Shown here one piece after another: positions 9,168-18,041 of a DNA stretch of 64,000 bases. Positions within the stretch are counted from its first letter, which is position 1; every line of letters starts with the position of its first letter. The translations under genes were made by a program, and so were the position numbers. The stretch covers positions 558,001 to 622,000 of the forward strand of contig NZ_UAVP01000003.1 in NCBI RefSeq assembly GCF_900446695.1, in the 5' to 3' direction. The stretch comes from Capnocytophaga sputigena (lineage in GTDB: Bacteria; Bacteroidota; Bacteroidia; Flavobacteriales; Flavobacteriaceae). The notes beneath the pieces were generated by a model, which saw only the letters and a program-made list of their open reading frames with translations, did no database searches and was not told the DNA's origin.

Positions 9168-11681
9168 TTATCTTACATATAAGAAACCTTTTTGGGTTTG
9201 TTGTTGTCCATCTTTATAATAGATAACAATATAAAAATAAGTACCCGCAAGAGCTTTACTCCTATTCATATTCTGTACATTAGGATAGCCTCTAAAGACT
9301 TTTCCGTTTTTGCCGTAATTACTATTCTCGTATACTTTGAGTCCCATTTCATCAAAGATGAACACTGAGATAGGATGGTTATCATCTGCATTTTCTATCT
9401 TGAAATAGTTCTCGGGGTTAGAGATTGAGACACCATTATATATAATAGGTGATGGGGTGGACGAGTCGGACGGGGCTGACGGGTCGGGGGTAGGGTTGAT
9501 TGGGGGTTGGGGTTGTGGGGTTGGTTGTGGGTTAGGTTGAGGCTGTGGTTGTGGTTGTGGTTGAGGTTGAGGTTGGGGCTGTGGTTGTGGTTGAGGTTGA
9601 GGCTGTGGTTGGGGTTGAGGCTGTGGTTGGGGTTGTGGTTGAGGGTTGGGTTGGGGTTGAGGGTTAGGTTGGGGCTGTGGCTGAGGGGTTGGTTGTGGTT
9701 GAGGGGTTGGTTGTGGTTGAGGGGCTGGTTGTGGCTTAGGATCAGGGGTAGTTTCAGGTTTTGTAGGGTCTTTTTGTATCATAAAGCCCCCTACGTGATA
9801 AGGTTTTGTACAAGACAATGCATAAGCCAAGCCATCAATCACTTCTATTTTGATGATGCCTTGTCCTCTTTGTTTGCCGAAATGTCCGTGCGTTGTGCCT
9901 ACAGAAATATTAGGAAGCACTACTTGACAAGTACCATTGTTAGGTGCTTCTTTTTTCAATACGTATTTATAAGTTTTACCAGAGTCGGTCGAAAGAAGAA
10001 TACGCACCTTGCTATCCTTGCCAAAAATAGCCTCATCTACCTGCCAATGAAGCGAAAGTAGTTGTCCTCCTTTGTAGGTTTTGTTTTGTTCCCAACTGCC
10101 ATTGTCGAAGTTTTGTATTTGAAAAACTTTACCTTTGGCTATTTTCACTTGCACCTCTTCTACATCGTATTTCACTACGTGGTTGTTATCGCTTTTGTTA
10201 TGATCGGCGGCTGCTAACCAAAAAGTGAAAGTACCTTCTTTGTAAGAATCAGCAGCCCCTATAGGTACAAAGGTATTGCGTTCACTTTCGAACCAAGTAG
10301 TTTCAAAGCGTATATTACCATCAGATTTTCCTTTGTAGGTCATAAAACGCGCGTTAGATTTGGTAGAGTGAAAGCGCCTATCAGCGGGGTGTGCTATATA
10401 AGTAAGCGCATCGCCCTCGGGGTCGGTAGCGTTCAGATAGAATTGAAAATATGTTTCTTCTGGAATAGTGTAGGTTTTCTTAAGGTGCGTTCTATTGAGC
10501 TCAGGAGGACGGTTGTTGTTCTTTACCCCATAAACAAGGTTAGAGCCTGTACCCTCTACACGTTTCCCTGCTTCTTGGGTGCGCCTTTCATCGGCGTAAT
10601 AAGTCATAGAGTTCCCCAAGAACTTGCGTATTTCTTGCAGACTTACAAGCGAAAAGAAATCGCGGGGGTGCTCGTGTCCATAACTCATAATTGATTGACC
10701 CGATCCAGTTTCGGTTTTACTAGAATACTGACCTCCGTTAGAGAATGTATGGTCTGAGCCGAACATGTGTCCTATTTCGTGGGCAATGGTAGAAGGTTTT
10801 ACAGGGCGTGCTGCCGCATTGGCTTTGTTGTGTTGTTCATAAGCGGCATAGACCATCGCCAAGCCATTGTACCTTTCGCGATAATCGGTGAGGATAATTG
10901 CTATATCGTATTTGTTTTTATCGTAACGTTTGTTGAGTGTGATAGTACCGTTGTTTACCACTTCATTAGCAGCTTCCCTTCTGCGGAATAAGTGATTTTC
11001 TTCAGTAGTAAAAATAAGTGCTTCATCATCTACCAAAGTAAAATCCACCCCCACATCATTGCGATATAACTCATTCATAAAGGCAACGGTAGCATACCAA
11101 AACGCTTTGATTTTATGTATATCTCTATTGAAATATGTCGAATTGTAAATGCTGTAATCCACCGGTATTGCCAAGCGGTAGTGCCTGAACACACCATCGG
11201 TGTGAATGAGCGCTTTAGGATAAAGTGAATTGTAAATCTCGGGTTGCTCGATAGGTGGGTCGTTCTTATCTTCATCGCCTTCGGGAAAGAAATTGCGGGC
11301 AGTGAGGGCTTGTTTTCCCAAAGAAATCGCACCACAATCGTGTTCATCGGTTACTGCCTCAACAGTGAGCATTCCTTGGGGAGAAGTTCCCAATACATAG
11401 GACTTTCCTCTGCGAAAAATTTCACCGCTCAACTGCTGTTTGTCAAAGCTGATAACGCCTACAAAATGGTCTTGGTAGTAACCTACAAACGTGCGAAATC
11501 CATTAGAAGTAGTTCGCGCTTGCCATTGTACAAGCATAGAAGGTGTGTTAGGGATAGGGGGTGCCCATTCTACGGAAGAACTTGTAGCAAAAAGAGTTAT
11601 AATACTTTGGATGTTAGTTTGTGCATTGGCTACTTCTATGCTTAGGCATAGCCAAAGTAAGTAGCGTAGTAGATGTTTCAT
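9168..11681 (-). CDS. T9SS-secreted M12-like metallopeptidase with Pro-Gln linker (paralog 2)
   Basis: A protein of 837 residues. The ATG at 11681 is chosen because it opens signal peptide MKHLLRYLLWLCLSIEVANA and because a promoter at 11705-11734 lies over the upstream in-frame ATG at 11720. The zinc motif HEIGHMFGSDH starts at His301, with QSIMSYG as Met-turn, so this is a reprolysin-like metzincin peptidase. A beta domain (about 390-640) resembles that of its neighbours, but HYR repeats are missing. A Pro-Gln linker (about 647-732) leads to a type B sorting domain almost identical to that of paralog 1 (shared PSAPSDSSTPSPIIYNG and IFDEMGLKVYENSNYG). It is predicted to be extracellular; the substrate is unknown. 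Confidence 0.88.
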   Translation of the reverse strand: MKHLLRYLLWLCLSIEVANAQTNIQSIITLFATSSSVEWAPPIPNTPSMLVQWQARTTSNGFRTFVGYYQDHFVGVISFDKQQLSGEIFRRGKSYVLGTSPQGMLTVEAVTDEHDCGAISLGKQALTARNFFPEGDEDKNDPPIEQPEIYNSLYPKALIHTDGVFRHYRLAIPVDYSIYNSTYFNRDIHKIKAFWYATVAFMNELYRNDVGVDFTLVDDEALIFTTEENHLFRRREAANEVVNNGTITLNKRYDKNKYDIAIILTDYRERYNGLAMVYAAYEQHNKANAAARPVKPSTIAHEIGHMFGSDHTFSNGGQYSSKTETGSGQSIMSYGHEHPRDFFSLVSLQEIRKFLGNSMTYYADERRTQEAGKRVEGTGSNLVYGVKNNNRPPELNRTHLKKTYTIPEETYFQFYLNATDPEGDALTYIAHPADRRFHSTKSNARFMTYKGKSDGNIRFETTWFESERNTFVPIGAADSYKEGTFTFWLAAADHNKSDNNHVVKYDVEEVQVKIAKGKVFQIQNFDNGSWEQNKTYKGGQLLSLHWQVDEAIFGKDSKVRILLSTDSGKTYKYVLKKEAPNNGTCQVVLPNISVGTTHGHFGKQRGQGIIKIEVIDGLAYALSCTKPYHVGGFMIQKDPTKPETTPDPKPQPAPQPQPTPQPQPTPQPQPQPNPQPQPNPQPQPQPQPQPQPQPQPQPQPQPQPQPQPQPQPQPQPNPQPTPQPQPPINPTPDPSAPSDSSTPSPIIYNGVSISNPENYFKIENADDNHPISVFIFDEMGLKVYENSNYGKNGKVFRGYPNVQNMNRSKALAGTYFYIVIYYKDGQQQTQKGFLYVR
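9485..9740 (-). repeat. In-frame Pro-Gln coding repeat (paralog 2)
   Basis: About 255 bases of degenerate hexamers coding for PQ, PN and PT pairs. It matches the linker at 6190-6430 in kind but differs in unit order and length. Confidence 0.9.
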
Positions 11682-11704
11682 TAGTTTGGTTTTAAAAAAC
11701 GATG

Positions 11705-11734
11705 CAAAGGTACGAAACAATTAACAATTAGCAA
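11705..11734 (-). promoter_or_regulatory. Promoter for paralog 2
   Basis: On the minus strand TTG (11732-11734), 19 bases and TACCTTTG (11705-11712) fit the Bacteroidota promoter. The spacer is made of ACAATTA heptamers. It fixes the gene start at 11681. Confidence 0.75.
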
Positions 11735-11768
11735 GGAAAAATTAACATTTTTTATAAAACACTAAAGA

Positions 11769-11788
11769 GATTTGGAGTATCCCGGAGG
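11769..11788. repeat. 20-bp intergenic repeat, copy B
   Basis: GATTTGGAGTATCCCGGAGG is a single copy of the 20-base unit seen in tandem at 9117-9156. It lies past the stop of paralog 3. Confidence 0.6.
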
Positions 11789-11834
11789 GGTTGCTCATTG
11801 GTAATATATTAGGACAACCTATACAGGAGTGTAA

Positions 11835-14800
11835 TTATCTCACATATAAAAATCCTTTTTTTGTTTGTTGTTGTCCGTTGAAATAATACGTCAATACATA
11901 GAAATAAGTTCCTGCTAATCGTTTGCTACCTACTACTCCTTTTATATTAGGGTAGCCTCTAAAATATTCACCGTTTTGCTGGTAATAATTACTTTCATAT
12001 ACTTTCAACCCCATTTCATCAAAAATAAATAAAGTAATAGGTCGGTTTTCATCTGTATTCTCTATTCTAAAATAGTTATCAGAGCCTTTTTCAGTAGAAA
12101 CGGCATTGTAAATCACCACTTCATCAGGGTGGGAATCTATGTGAGGAGGTTCTTGAGATTTAGGTTTTATAGTAATGGTTTGCTTATGTACCCTTTGGTT
12201 GCCACAAACATCGCGCGCTATCCACGTATAGACAACTTTAGAGAGTTTCCCATTAGTGATAGTTTCTTCTTTTGGAGACATCGTAACAGTAGGCTGTCCT
12301 GCACAAGTATCTTCAGCTGAAATGCTCTGTTGTTGAGGGATAGTTGTTCCTTCTTCGATGGTAAGATCTTGAGGTAAGTCGCCTACGAAAGTAGGAGGGG
12401 TTTTATCGGCTATGGTGATACGTTGGGTATAGGTAATAGTATGACAACCATCGGAAGCGGTAAAAGTACGCTCTAAGGTGAAGTTATTAAAGCATCGTTT
12501 GTTCAGTTCCTTATCGGTGCGAGTAATCACTACTTTAGCACAACCTCCTTGTGTAGTGGGAGTTTGTACAGCAGGAATAGCTTTAGCGCAATTCACAGTT
12601 ACATTTTTAGGAACACTTACCCAAGTGAGCGTAGGGATTTTTTTAGGCTCAATGGTAATGATTTGCTGGTGAGTGCTAACATTGCCACAAGCATCTTTGG
12701 CTATCCACGTATAGATAAGTTTAGTAAGTTTGCCTTTGGCATCTTTTTCTTCTTTATGAGAGGTCGTAACCGCAGCAGTTCCACAATTATCGGTAGCAGT
12801 GAGCGTTACTTGAGCGGGTATTGTTTTACCTTCTTTGATACTTATATCTTGAGGCAAAGTACCTACAAAAGTAGGGCGAGTTTTATCTGTTACGCTAATA
12901 GTTTGAGTATAAGTAAGCGTTTGGTTGCAAGAGTCGGTAGCTATAAAAATGCGTTTGATAGTATAAGTATAGTCGCAATTGCCTTTGATGCGTTCTTCTT
13001 TTTGAAGGGTAACCGCAGGAGTACACCCTCCTGTAACTGTAGGCAATGTTACCGCTGGAATAGATTGCTCACACGAAAGCATAAGATGATTAGGGAGTGA
13101 TGCCCAAAGAAGAGGTTCAGGAAGGGCGGGGTTCTTTTCAATAGTAAAACCTCCATTTTTAGGATTGTAATTGGTAAGATCAAAAGCTAAACCATCGATT
13201 ACTTCTACTTTTAGTACCGCCTTATCGGTATTGATATTAGGCAAAGTGATTTCCTTACTGCCACTATTATCAGTTTCTGCTACTACTATATATTTAAAGG
13301 TCTTACCTAAATCATCAGAAAGCAGGATACGCACTTTGGTATCTTTGAAAATGGTATTATCTACACTCCAAGTGAGGATGAATTTATCGCCACCTTTGTA
13401 TTTATTTTTAGGTGTGGATGTAATTTTGAAGGGGGTAGCGTCTTTTACGGTTACTTTGGTTTCAGCCAAATCATATTGTACTATATAGTTGGCTGACGAT
13501 TGGAGTGGGGCATCGCTCACTCCCAACCAAAAGGTAAAAGTACCCGTAGTTTGTTGTGCTAAGCCACTATTGGCTACTACATCTCCCAAGTTTTCGTGGT
13601 ACTCGGTTTTGATAGTTACAGGGTTGGCAGGGGTAGATTTATAGATAATGTATTGTGTTATAGGAGTTTCATCGCCATTTCTCACATCGTGTTGGTTTAC
13701 GTTGTACAGTAGCTGCTCGCTATCGGGGTCGGTAGCGGGGATATAGAATTGGAAAAAAGTCCCCTTGGGAATAGTATAATGGTTTTTAATCTCGCTATGG
13801 TTTATGCGAGGGGCTTGAGTAGTGAAAGTCTTGTCGTGAGCTTTCACGGGTACTTTTGTCAATCGTTCACGTATGCGCTGAATGCTCGACAGCGAGAAAA
13901 AGTCACGCGGACTGCCATAACTCATCACCGAAGTACCTCTGCTATATTCTGTCTTTTCACTATCGTAGGCTTCTGAGCCATTATAGTTGCCAAAAGTGTG
14001 TCTACCTCCAAATAAGTGTCCGATTTCGTGCGCTATGACTTCTTTGGTAAGTACTGCTACAGCAGCAGCTTTGGTATTAGCTTTATAAACACCATTAATA
14101 TTATCAGCCAAGCCACGAATGCCTTTATATAAAGAAATGGTATAAGCAAGGGTAATACCCGCATCGTAACTGTTTTCTCCTATAAGCCTATTGATAACAT
14201 TAGTAGAATGATTAATCACATAATCAGCTCGGTGTTTTGTGTTGAAAGTCTCATCTTTTTCGTCTTTGATAATGAGACGCTCATCCTTTACTACCTCAAA
14301 ACGCACTCCTAAATCGCGCAAGTACATTTCGTTGAGAAAAGCCTCGGTATCTGCCCAAAAAGTTTTTACTTTTTGTACGTTTTTCTCTAAGTGTCCTGTA
14401 CTGAATGTGCTATAAGGGATATGCATCGCCAAACGGTATACCCTTAATGTTTGTGTGTTGGCAATGGTAGGAGCGGTTTCTTCGGCTAATATCGCAGGGC
14501 GTGCTGTTGAAGGGCTCGGGTGCGAATGAGGTGTATCAGTAGTGCCACACTCAAATTTTTCATTAGGTAAAAAGACTAATTTTCCTTTTTGCAAACTGAT
14601 TTCATACGATTTATCTCGGTAATGAAAACTCCCTGATAGCGCTTTTGAACCTACTGAAAGGGTCGCTACAAAATTGCCTTCGCAGTAACCTACAAAAGAG
14701 CGAATACCCTCAGAAGCAAGAGAGGTTTTGCGCTCCTGCCATTGGATATCAAGTTGTTGTTTTTTAGCAATTTCTTTGAGATAAGTTTCTGCGGTTTGAG

Positions 14801-14855
14801 CTTGTGCTCCTACAAAAAAGAGGATAAATAACCACAGAGAAAAAAAGTGTTTCAT
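11835..14855 (-). CDS. T9SS-secreted M12-like metallopeptidase with HYR-like repeats (paralog 3)
   Basis: A protein of 1006 residues with signal peptide MKHFFSLWLFILFFVGAQAQ. The zinc site HEIGHLFGGRH starts at His276, and TSVMSYGSPRDFF carries the Met-turn. After the shared beta domain come two pairs of HYR-like repeats at about 582-902, each with the TDNCG/EDTCAG and WIAxDxCGN motifs, instead of a Pro-Gln linker. The last ~100 residues are a type B T9SS sorting domain (IFDEMGLKVYESNYY, GTYFYVLTYY, GFLYVR). It is the most divergent of the three paralogs. An extracellular, possibly surface-attached peptidase is expected; the substrate is unknown. Confidence 0.88.
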   Translation of the reverse strand: MKHFFSLWLFILFFVGAQAQTAETYLKEIAKKQQLDIQWQERKTSLASEGIRSFVGYCEGNFVATLSVGSKALSGSFHYRDKSYEISLQKGKLVFLPNEKFECGTTDTPHSHPSPSTARPAILAEETAPTIANTQTLRVYRLAMHIPYSTFSTGHLEKNVQKVKTFWADTEAFLNEMYLRDLGVRFEVVKDERLIIKDEKDETFNTKHRADYVINHSTNVINRLIGENSYDAGITLAYTISLYKGIRGLADNINGVYKANTKAAAVAVLTKEVIAHEIGHLFGGRHTFGNYNGSEAYDSEKTEYSRGTSVMSYGSPRDFFSLSSIQRIRERLTKVPVKAHDKTFTTQAPRINHSEIKNHYTIPKGTFFQFYIPATDPDSEQLLYNVNQHDVRNGDETPITQYIIYKSTPANPVTIKTEYHENLGDVVANSGLAQQTTGTFTFWLGVSDAPLQSSANYIVQYDLAETKVTVKDATPFKITSTPKNKYKGGDKFILTWSVDNTIFKDTKVRILLSDDLGKTFKYIVVAETDNSGSKEITLPNINTDKAVLKVEVIDGLAFDLTNYNPKNGGFTIEKNPALPEPLLWASLPNHLMLSCEQSIPAVTLPTVTGGCTPAVTLQKEERIKGNCDYTYTIKRIFIATDSCNQTLTYTQTISVTDKTRPTFVGTLPQDISIKEGKTIPAQVTLTATDNCGTAAVTTSHKEEKDAKGKLTKLIYTWIAKDACGNVSTHQQIITIEPKKIPTLTWVSVPKNVTVNCAKAIPAVQTPTTQGGCAKVVITRTDKELNKRCFNNFTLERTFTASDGCHTITYTQRITIADKTPPTFVGDLPQDLTIEEGTTIPQQQSISAEDTCAGQPTVTMSPKEETITNGKLSKVVYTWIARDVCGNQRVHKQTITIKPKSQEPPHIDSHPDEVVIYNAVSTEKGSDNYFRIENTDENRPITLFIFDEMGLKVYESNYYQQNGEYFRGYPNIKGVVGSKRLAGTYFYVLTYYFNGQQQTKKGFLYVR

Positions 14856-14882
14856 AAAAAGTAAACTTTTTGAGAGGGAGGT

Positions 14883-14922
14883 GAGAATCAGAAAATCTCA
14901 GTGAGACTCAGAAAATCTTGAA
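14883..14922. repeat. Tandem 20-bp intergenic repeat, copy set C
   Basis: Two units of period 20 (14883-14902 and 14903-14922) share GA-x-TCAGAAAATCT. The GAAAATCTC core matches the unit at 9137-9156. They lie just past the stop of the amylase gene. Confidence 0.55.
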
Positions 14923-14942
14923 TGAGAGAAAACTCTTACATC

Positions 14943-16772
14943 TTATTTCAACTCAATGAGCATAGGGGTTTTAGCGGGTATTTCTAAGGTGCTTGCGCTC
15001 AGAGAGACCTCTTTCCCCGATATAACATCTTTTCCCCTCAAAAATCCCGCCAAACTCTCGGCAAAGCGGTTGAGGTGCAGCGTTTGGGGCTTATCACTGT
15101 TGTTGAGGATAACCATTAAACTCTCAGTATCATTGTAGCGGAAATAGATATACACTTCATTTTCAGGTAAGTATTGTTTAGTCTTTCCGTAGTGAATTAC
15201 GGCTTTATCCTTACGCCAGTTGAAGAGCTTGGCTGTAAAATCGTAATATTCTTTCTGGGTAGCTGTACGCCCAGAGGCTGTGAAAGCATTCTGCGTATCG
15301 CCTGCCCAGCCACCAGGGAAATCTTGTCGTATATCGCCATCGCCTTTGCTCTTGTCGCCTGCCATTGCTATCTCACTACCATAATACAATTGCGGAATAC
15401 CACGCGCCGTTGCCAGCAATGTGATAATCATCTTATAGTCCTCTATCTTAGGATATACGTGATTGATACGTGCTGTATCGTGATTTTCGGCAAAAATAAG
15501 CAGGTTGTTGATGTCTTTATACAGAAAATCATTAGTGAAATTGTCGTAGAGTTGTATCATACCTTTGTCCCACGAAGGTGCTGCGCGGAAAGCCTCACCT
15601 ATCGCATTAAAAAGTGGAAAATCCATCACGGTAGGCAGGTAAGTATTATAGCTTTGTATCGCACTGATAGGGCTATCCTTTTGCCAATAGGACACTTGGG
15701 CACTTTGGTTGAGCCACACCTCCCCCATAATGTTGAAATGAGGATACTCATCGGTGATGGCTTTTGTCCATTTAGCAATGCCTTCTTTGTCGTTATACGA
15801 ATAGGTATCTACGCGCAAACCGTCGAGGTCGGCATATTCTATCCACCAAATTGCGTTTTGGGTGAGGTAGTTAAGCACCAATGGGTTCGCTTGGTTGAGG
15901 TCGGGCATAGAGCGCGCAAACCAACCTTTTTCGCAGTACTTTTTATCCCATTCTGAAGCATTGCTATCCATCTGAGTGCTCATCCTAAAAGTGCTCTGTC
16001 CATACCCTGGGAATTGATGCAACCAATCGTAGCAAGGTAGGTCTTTCACCATCCAATGCTGACTGCCCCAGTGGTTGGTTACATAGTCTTTGATGAGCTT
16101 CATACCGCGCTTATGGAGGGCGGAAGACAACTGTTGATATTCCTCATTAGTGCCATAGCGAGGGTCTATTTTGTAGACATCGGTTTGGGCATAAGTGTGA
16201 TAGGAATGTTGTGGTTCGTTATCCTCACATAAGGGCGTACTCCATATAGCCGTAGCCCCTAAGGATTGTATATAATCTAAATGGTCGATAATCCCCTGAA
16301 TATCTCCCCCGTGACGACCATCGGAAGCCGAGCGGTTGAGTTTATCAGTAAGTGCAGGGTGTGAATCGTTGTTAGGATTACCATTGGCAAAGCGATCGGG
16401 CATAATGAGATAAATCATATCACTGCTATCAAAGCTCTTGCGATAAGCCGACCCCTCTCTGCGCGCTTTTAGTTCATAACTCACGCTCCCCACTTGTTTC
16501 TTCTTTTGCCATAGCGAAATGCTATAGTTGCCCGCTTTTTTATCCTTAGTGTCTACAGTTACAAATAGATAATTAGGATTCTCTGTTTTTAGCACATTAC
16601 TGATAGGTAGGTCGCTTTCCACGCGGTATTGTGCTATATTTTTGCCGTACAATAATATTTGTATTTCGGCATAATGCATTCCTTCCCACCAAAAAGGTGG
16701 TTCTATACGCTTGATTTGAGCGTGAGCATTAAAAAAAGTAAATAGTCCCATAAGGATGATAATGTGTTTCAT
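14943..16772 (-). CDS. SusA-like GH13 alpha-amylase family enzyme (neopullulanase/cyclomaltodextrinase type)
   Basis: A protein of 609 residues. The ATG at 16772 is preferred because it begins signal peptide MKHIIILMGLFTFFNAHAQ; the longer frame starts inside the promoter. An N-terminal Ig-like domain (about 20-120, cyclomaltodextrinase type) precedes the GH13 barrel (YLIMPDRFANG near 130). The catalytic triad is Asp322 (DGLRVDTY), Glu351 (MGEVW) and Asp432 (AENHDT), all present. A C-terminal beta domain ends the protein. It should cleave alpha-1,4 links in maltodextrins, cyclodextrins or pullulan in the periplasm, as SusA does in Bacteroides. No starch SusCD genes adjoin it, so the exact substrate is open. 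Confidence 0.88.
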   Translation of the reverse strand: MKHIIILMGLFTFFNAHAQIKRIEPPFWWEGMHYAEIQILLYGKNIAQYRVESDLPISNVLKTENPNYLFVTVDTKDKKAGNYSISLWQKKKQVGSVSYELKARREGSAYRKSFDSSDMIYLIMPDRFANGNPNNDSHPALTDKLNRSASDGRHGGDIQGIIDHLDYIQSLGATAIWSTPLCEDNEPQHSYHTYAQTDVYKIDPRYGTNEEYQQLSSALHKRGMKLIKDYVTNHWGSQHWMVKDLPCYDWLHQFPGYGQSTFRMSTQMDSNASEWDKKYCEKGWFARSMPDLNQANPLVLNYLTQNAIWWIEYADLDGLRVDTYSYNDKEGIAKWTKAITDEYPHFNIMGEVWLNQSAQVSYWQKDSPISAIQSYNTYLPTVMDFPLFNAIGEAFRAAPSWDKGMIQLYDNFTNDFLYKDINNLLIFAENHDTARINHVYPKIEDYKMIITLLATARGIPQLYYGSEIAMAGDKSKGDGDIRQDFPGGWAGDTQNAFTASGRTATQKEYYDFTAKLFNWRKDKAVIHYGKTKQYLPENEVYIYFRYNDTESLMVILNNSDKPQTLHLNRFAESLAGFLRGKDVISGKEVSLSASTLEIPAKTPMLIELK

Positions 16773-16865
16773 ATTAGATTTGCCTATTTGGCGATTTAGC
16801 AATGAATCAGTTATTGATTTTAATTTTGATGTATATTCATTGGGGGTTAAGCTCATCATTTTCGG

Positions 16866-16897
16866 CAAAATTAAAGGTTTATTTAGTAATATACAAA
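16866..16897 (-). promoter_or_regulatory. Promoter for the GH13 gene
   Basis: On the minus strand TTTG (16894-16897), 20 bases and TAATTTTG (16866-16873) match the consensus exactly. A MITE-like element begins only 10 bases upstream of the -33 box. Confidence 0.75.
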
Positions 16898-16907
16898 TCT
16901 AAGTTTT

Positions 16908-17124
16908 AATTAACGTGAATCCGACGTAAGTAATTGTTTAACAATCAGCAAAATATTTTAAATCCCCCACGAATTTCACGAATTTTCATGAATTTAGGAC
17001 TCTATAAAACTCTTTACTTTACATTATCTCACAAATTTTCACCTGGCGGTGAATTGTTTTGTAAATATATTATTATAAAAAAAGTTGTAAATCAATGTTT
17101 TGCTAGATCAAACTGACGTTAATT
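16908..17124 (+). mobile_element. MITE-like element, copy 1
   Basis: This fills most of the 457-base gap between the amylase and yaaA genes. It is a 217-bp element with imperfect terminal inverted repeats (AATTAACGTGAAT at 16908-16920; AACTGACGTTAATT at 17111-17124). Inside it has an 8-bp direct repeat (ATTTTCA/ATTTTCAC type) and the small palindrome TTCACC-TGGC-GGTGAA. A second, clearly related copy in the same orientation lies at 22925-23151. There is no transposase gene. The target duplication cannot be decided because the ends are TTAA-rich. Confidence 0.6.
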
Positions 17125-17178
17125 ATTGATCGTAAGCACAAACTACAAACTCTTACTAATAGTTTTCTAATCTGCTAA

Positions 17179-17208
17179 TTGTGAATTGACAATAGTTTTG
17201 TAACTTTG
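17179..17208 (+). promoter_or_regulatory. Promoter for yaaA
   Basis: TTG (17179-17181), 19 bases and TAACTTTG (17201-17208) match the Bacteroidota promoter. The ATG is at 17230. Confidence 0.75.
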
Positions 17209-17229
17209 CCCCGTTAATTATTTATCACT

Positions 17230-17988
17230 ATGAAAATCGTTATCTCACCTGCCAAAACTATTAACGAAACCTCGGCTTTACCTACTGAACGTTACTCAAC
17301 GGCTATTTTTGCAAAAGAAATCGCTGAAGTACACACTGCTCTTAAGCCGCTATCTCCCCAAAAACTATCGGAATTGATGGGGATTTCATCTAAACTTGCT
17401 GAACTTAACTGGCAGCACAACCAAACTTTTGCAATGCCTTTTACTCCCGAAAATGCACGTCCAGCACTCTTTGCTTACGATGGTGATGTATATGAGGGGC
17501 TTGATGCCTACTCACTTTCTGAAATGCAAATTGACAAACTACAAGGCAGTTTGCGTATTCTCTCTGGACTTTATGGAGTACTCAAACCTTTAGATCTTAT
17601 CGCTCCTTATCGATTGGAGATGGGCATCAAACTACCCGTAGGAAAGGCGGCAAACCTTTATGCTTTTTGGAAAGAAAAAATCACTCAGGCATTGAACGAT
17701 GAATTACAAGAAGGAGAGTTGTTTATCAATCTCGCCAGCGAAGAATATTTTAAGGCAATTGATACTACAAAGCTAAAAGTGCCTGTTATTACACCTATCT
17801 TCAAAGATTATAAAGGAGATACACTGAAAATTATCAGTTTTTATGCGAAGAAAGCACGCGGTCGTATGGTACGATTTTTAGCAGAAAATGAAATTCAATC
17901 AGTAGAAGATTTGAAAGGGTTTAACGCTGATGGTTATGCCTTTGCAGAAAAGTTTTCAGAAGGAAATACACTTGTTTTTATTAGATAA
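17230..17988 (+). CDS. yaaA: YaaA family (DUF328) peroxide stress protein
   Basis: A cytoplasmic protein of 252 residues, full length for the YaaA/DUF328 family. It begins with the family signature MKIVISPAKT and has the conserved LSGLYGVLKPLDLI-x-PYRLEMG segment near 115-140 and the NLASEEY and FKDYK-GD segments near 175-205. In E. coli, YaaA limits free iron and DNA damage during peroxide stress and its fold binds DNA; the same role is inferred here. It is a single gene with its own promoter, convergent with the DUF2797 gene. Confidence 0.92.
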   Translation: MKIVISPAKTINETSALPTERYSTAIFAKEIAEVHTALKPLSPQKLSELMGISSKLAELNWQHNQTFAMPFTPENARPALFAYDGDVYEGLDAYSLSEMQIDKLQGSLRILSGLYGVLKPLDLIAPYRLEMGIKLPVGKAANLYAFWKEKITQALNDELQEGELFINLASEEYFKAIDTTKLKVPVITPIFKDYKGDTLKIISFYAKKARGRMVRFLAENEIQSVEDLKGFNADGYAFAEKFSEGNTLVFIR

Positions 17989-18013
17989 AAAAACAAGCCC
18001 TCTGAGTTTTTTT

Positions 18014-18041
18014 AATTATCAATTGTCAATTATCAATTGAA
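18014..18041. repeat. Heptamer repeat at the 3' end of the DUF2797 gene
   Basis: Four heptamers AATTATC, AATTGTC, AATTATC, AATTGAA run through the stop codon at 18019, so the last residues (QLIIDN) of the gene are encoded by the repeat. Confidence 0.7.

Noticed and set aside
9507-10061. Leu/Trp-rich 184-residue frame on the plus strand
   Set aside because: Antisense reading of the Pro-Gln linker of paralog 2.
10368-10694. 108-residue plus-strand frame, as well as many other frames opposite large genes
   Set aside because: No promoter, no recognisable protein and full overlap with well-supported genes.
16934-17116. 60-residue frame sharing LSHxFSPxGELFCxYI with a 61-residue frame at 23031-23216
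   Set aside because: The shared peptide reflects the common DNA of the two MITE-like copies; the rest of the two frames differs and neither has a promoter or start context.
17985-18013. Bidirectional terminator between yaaA and the DUF2797 gene
   Set aside because: Only an A-run and T-run flanking AAGCCCTCTGA is present; the stem would be all A-T, so it was not called.
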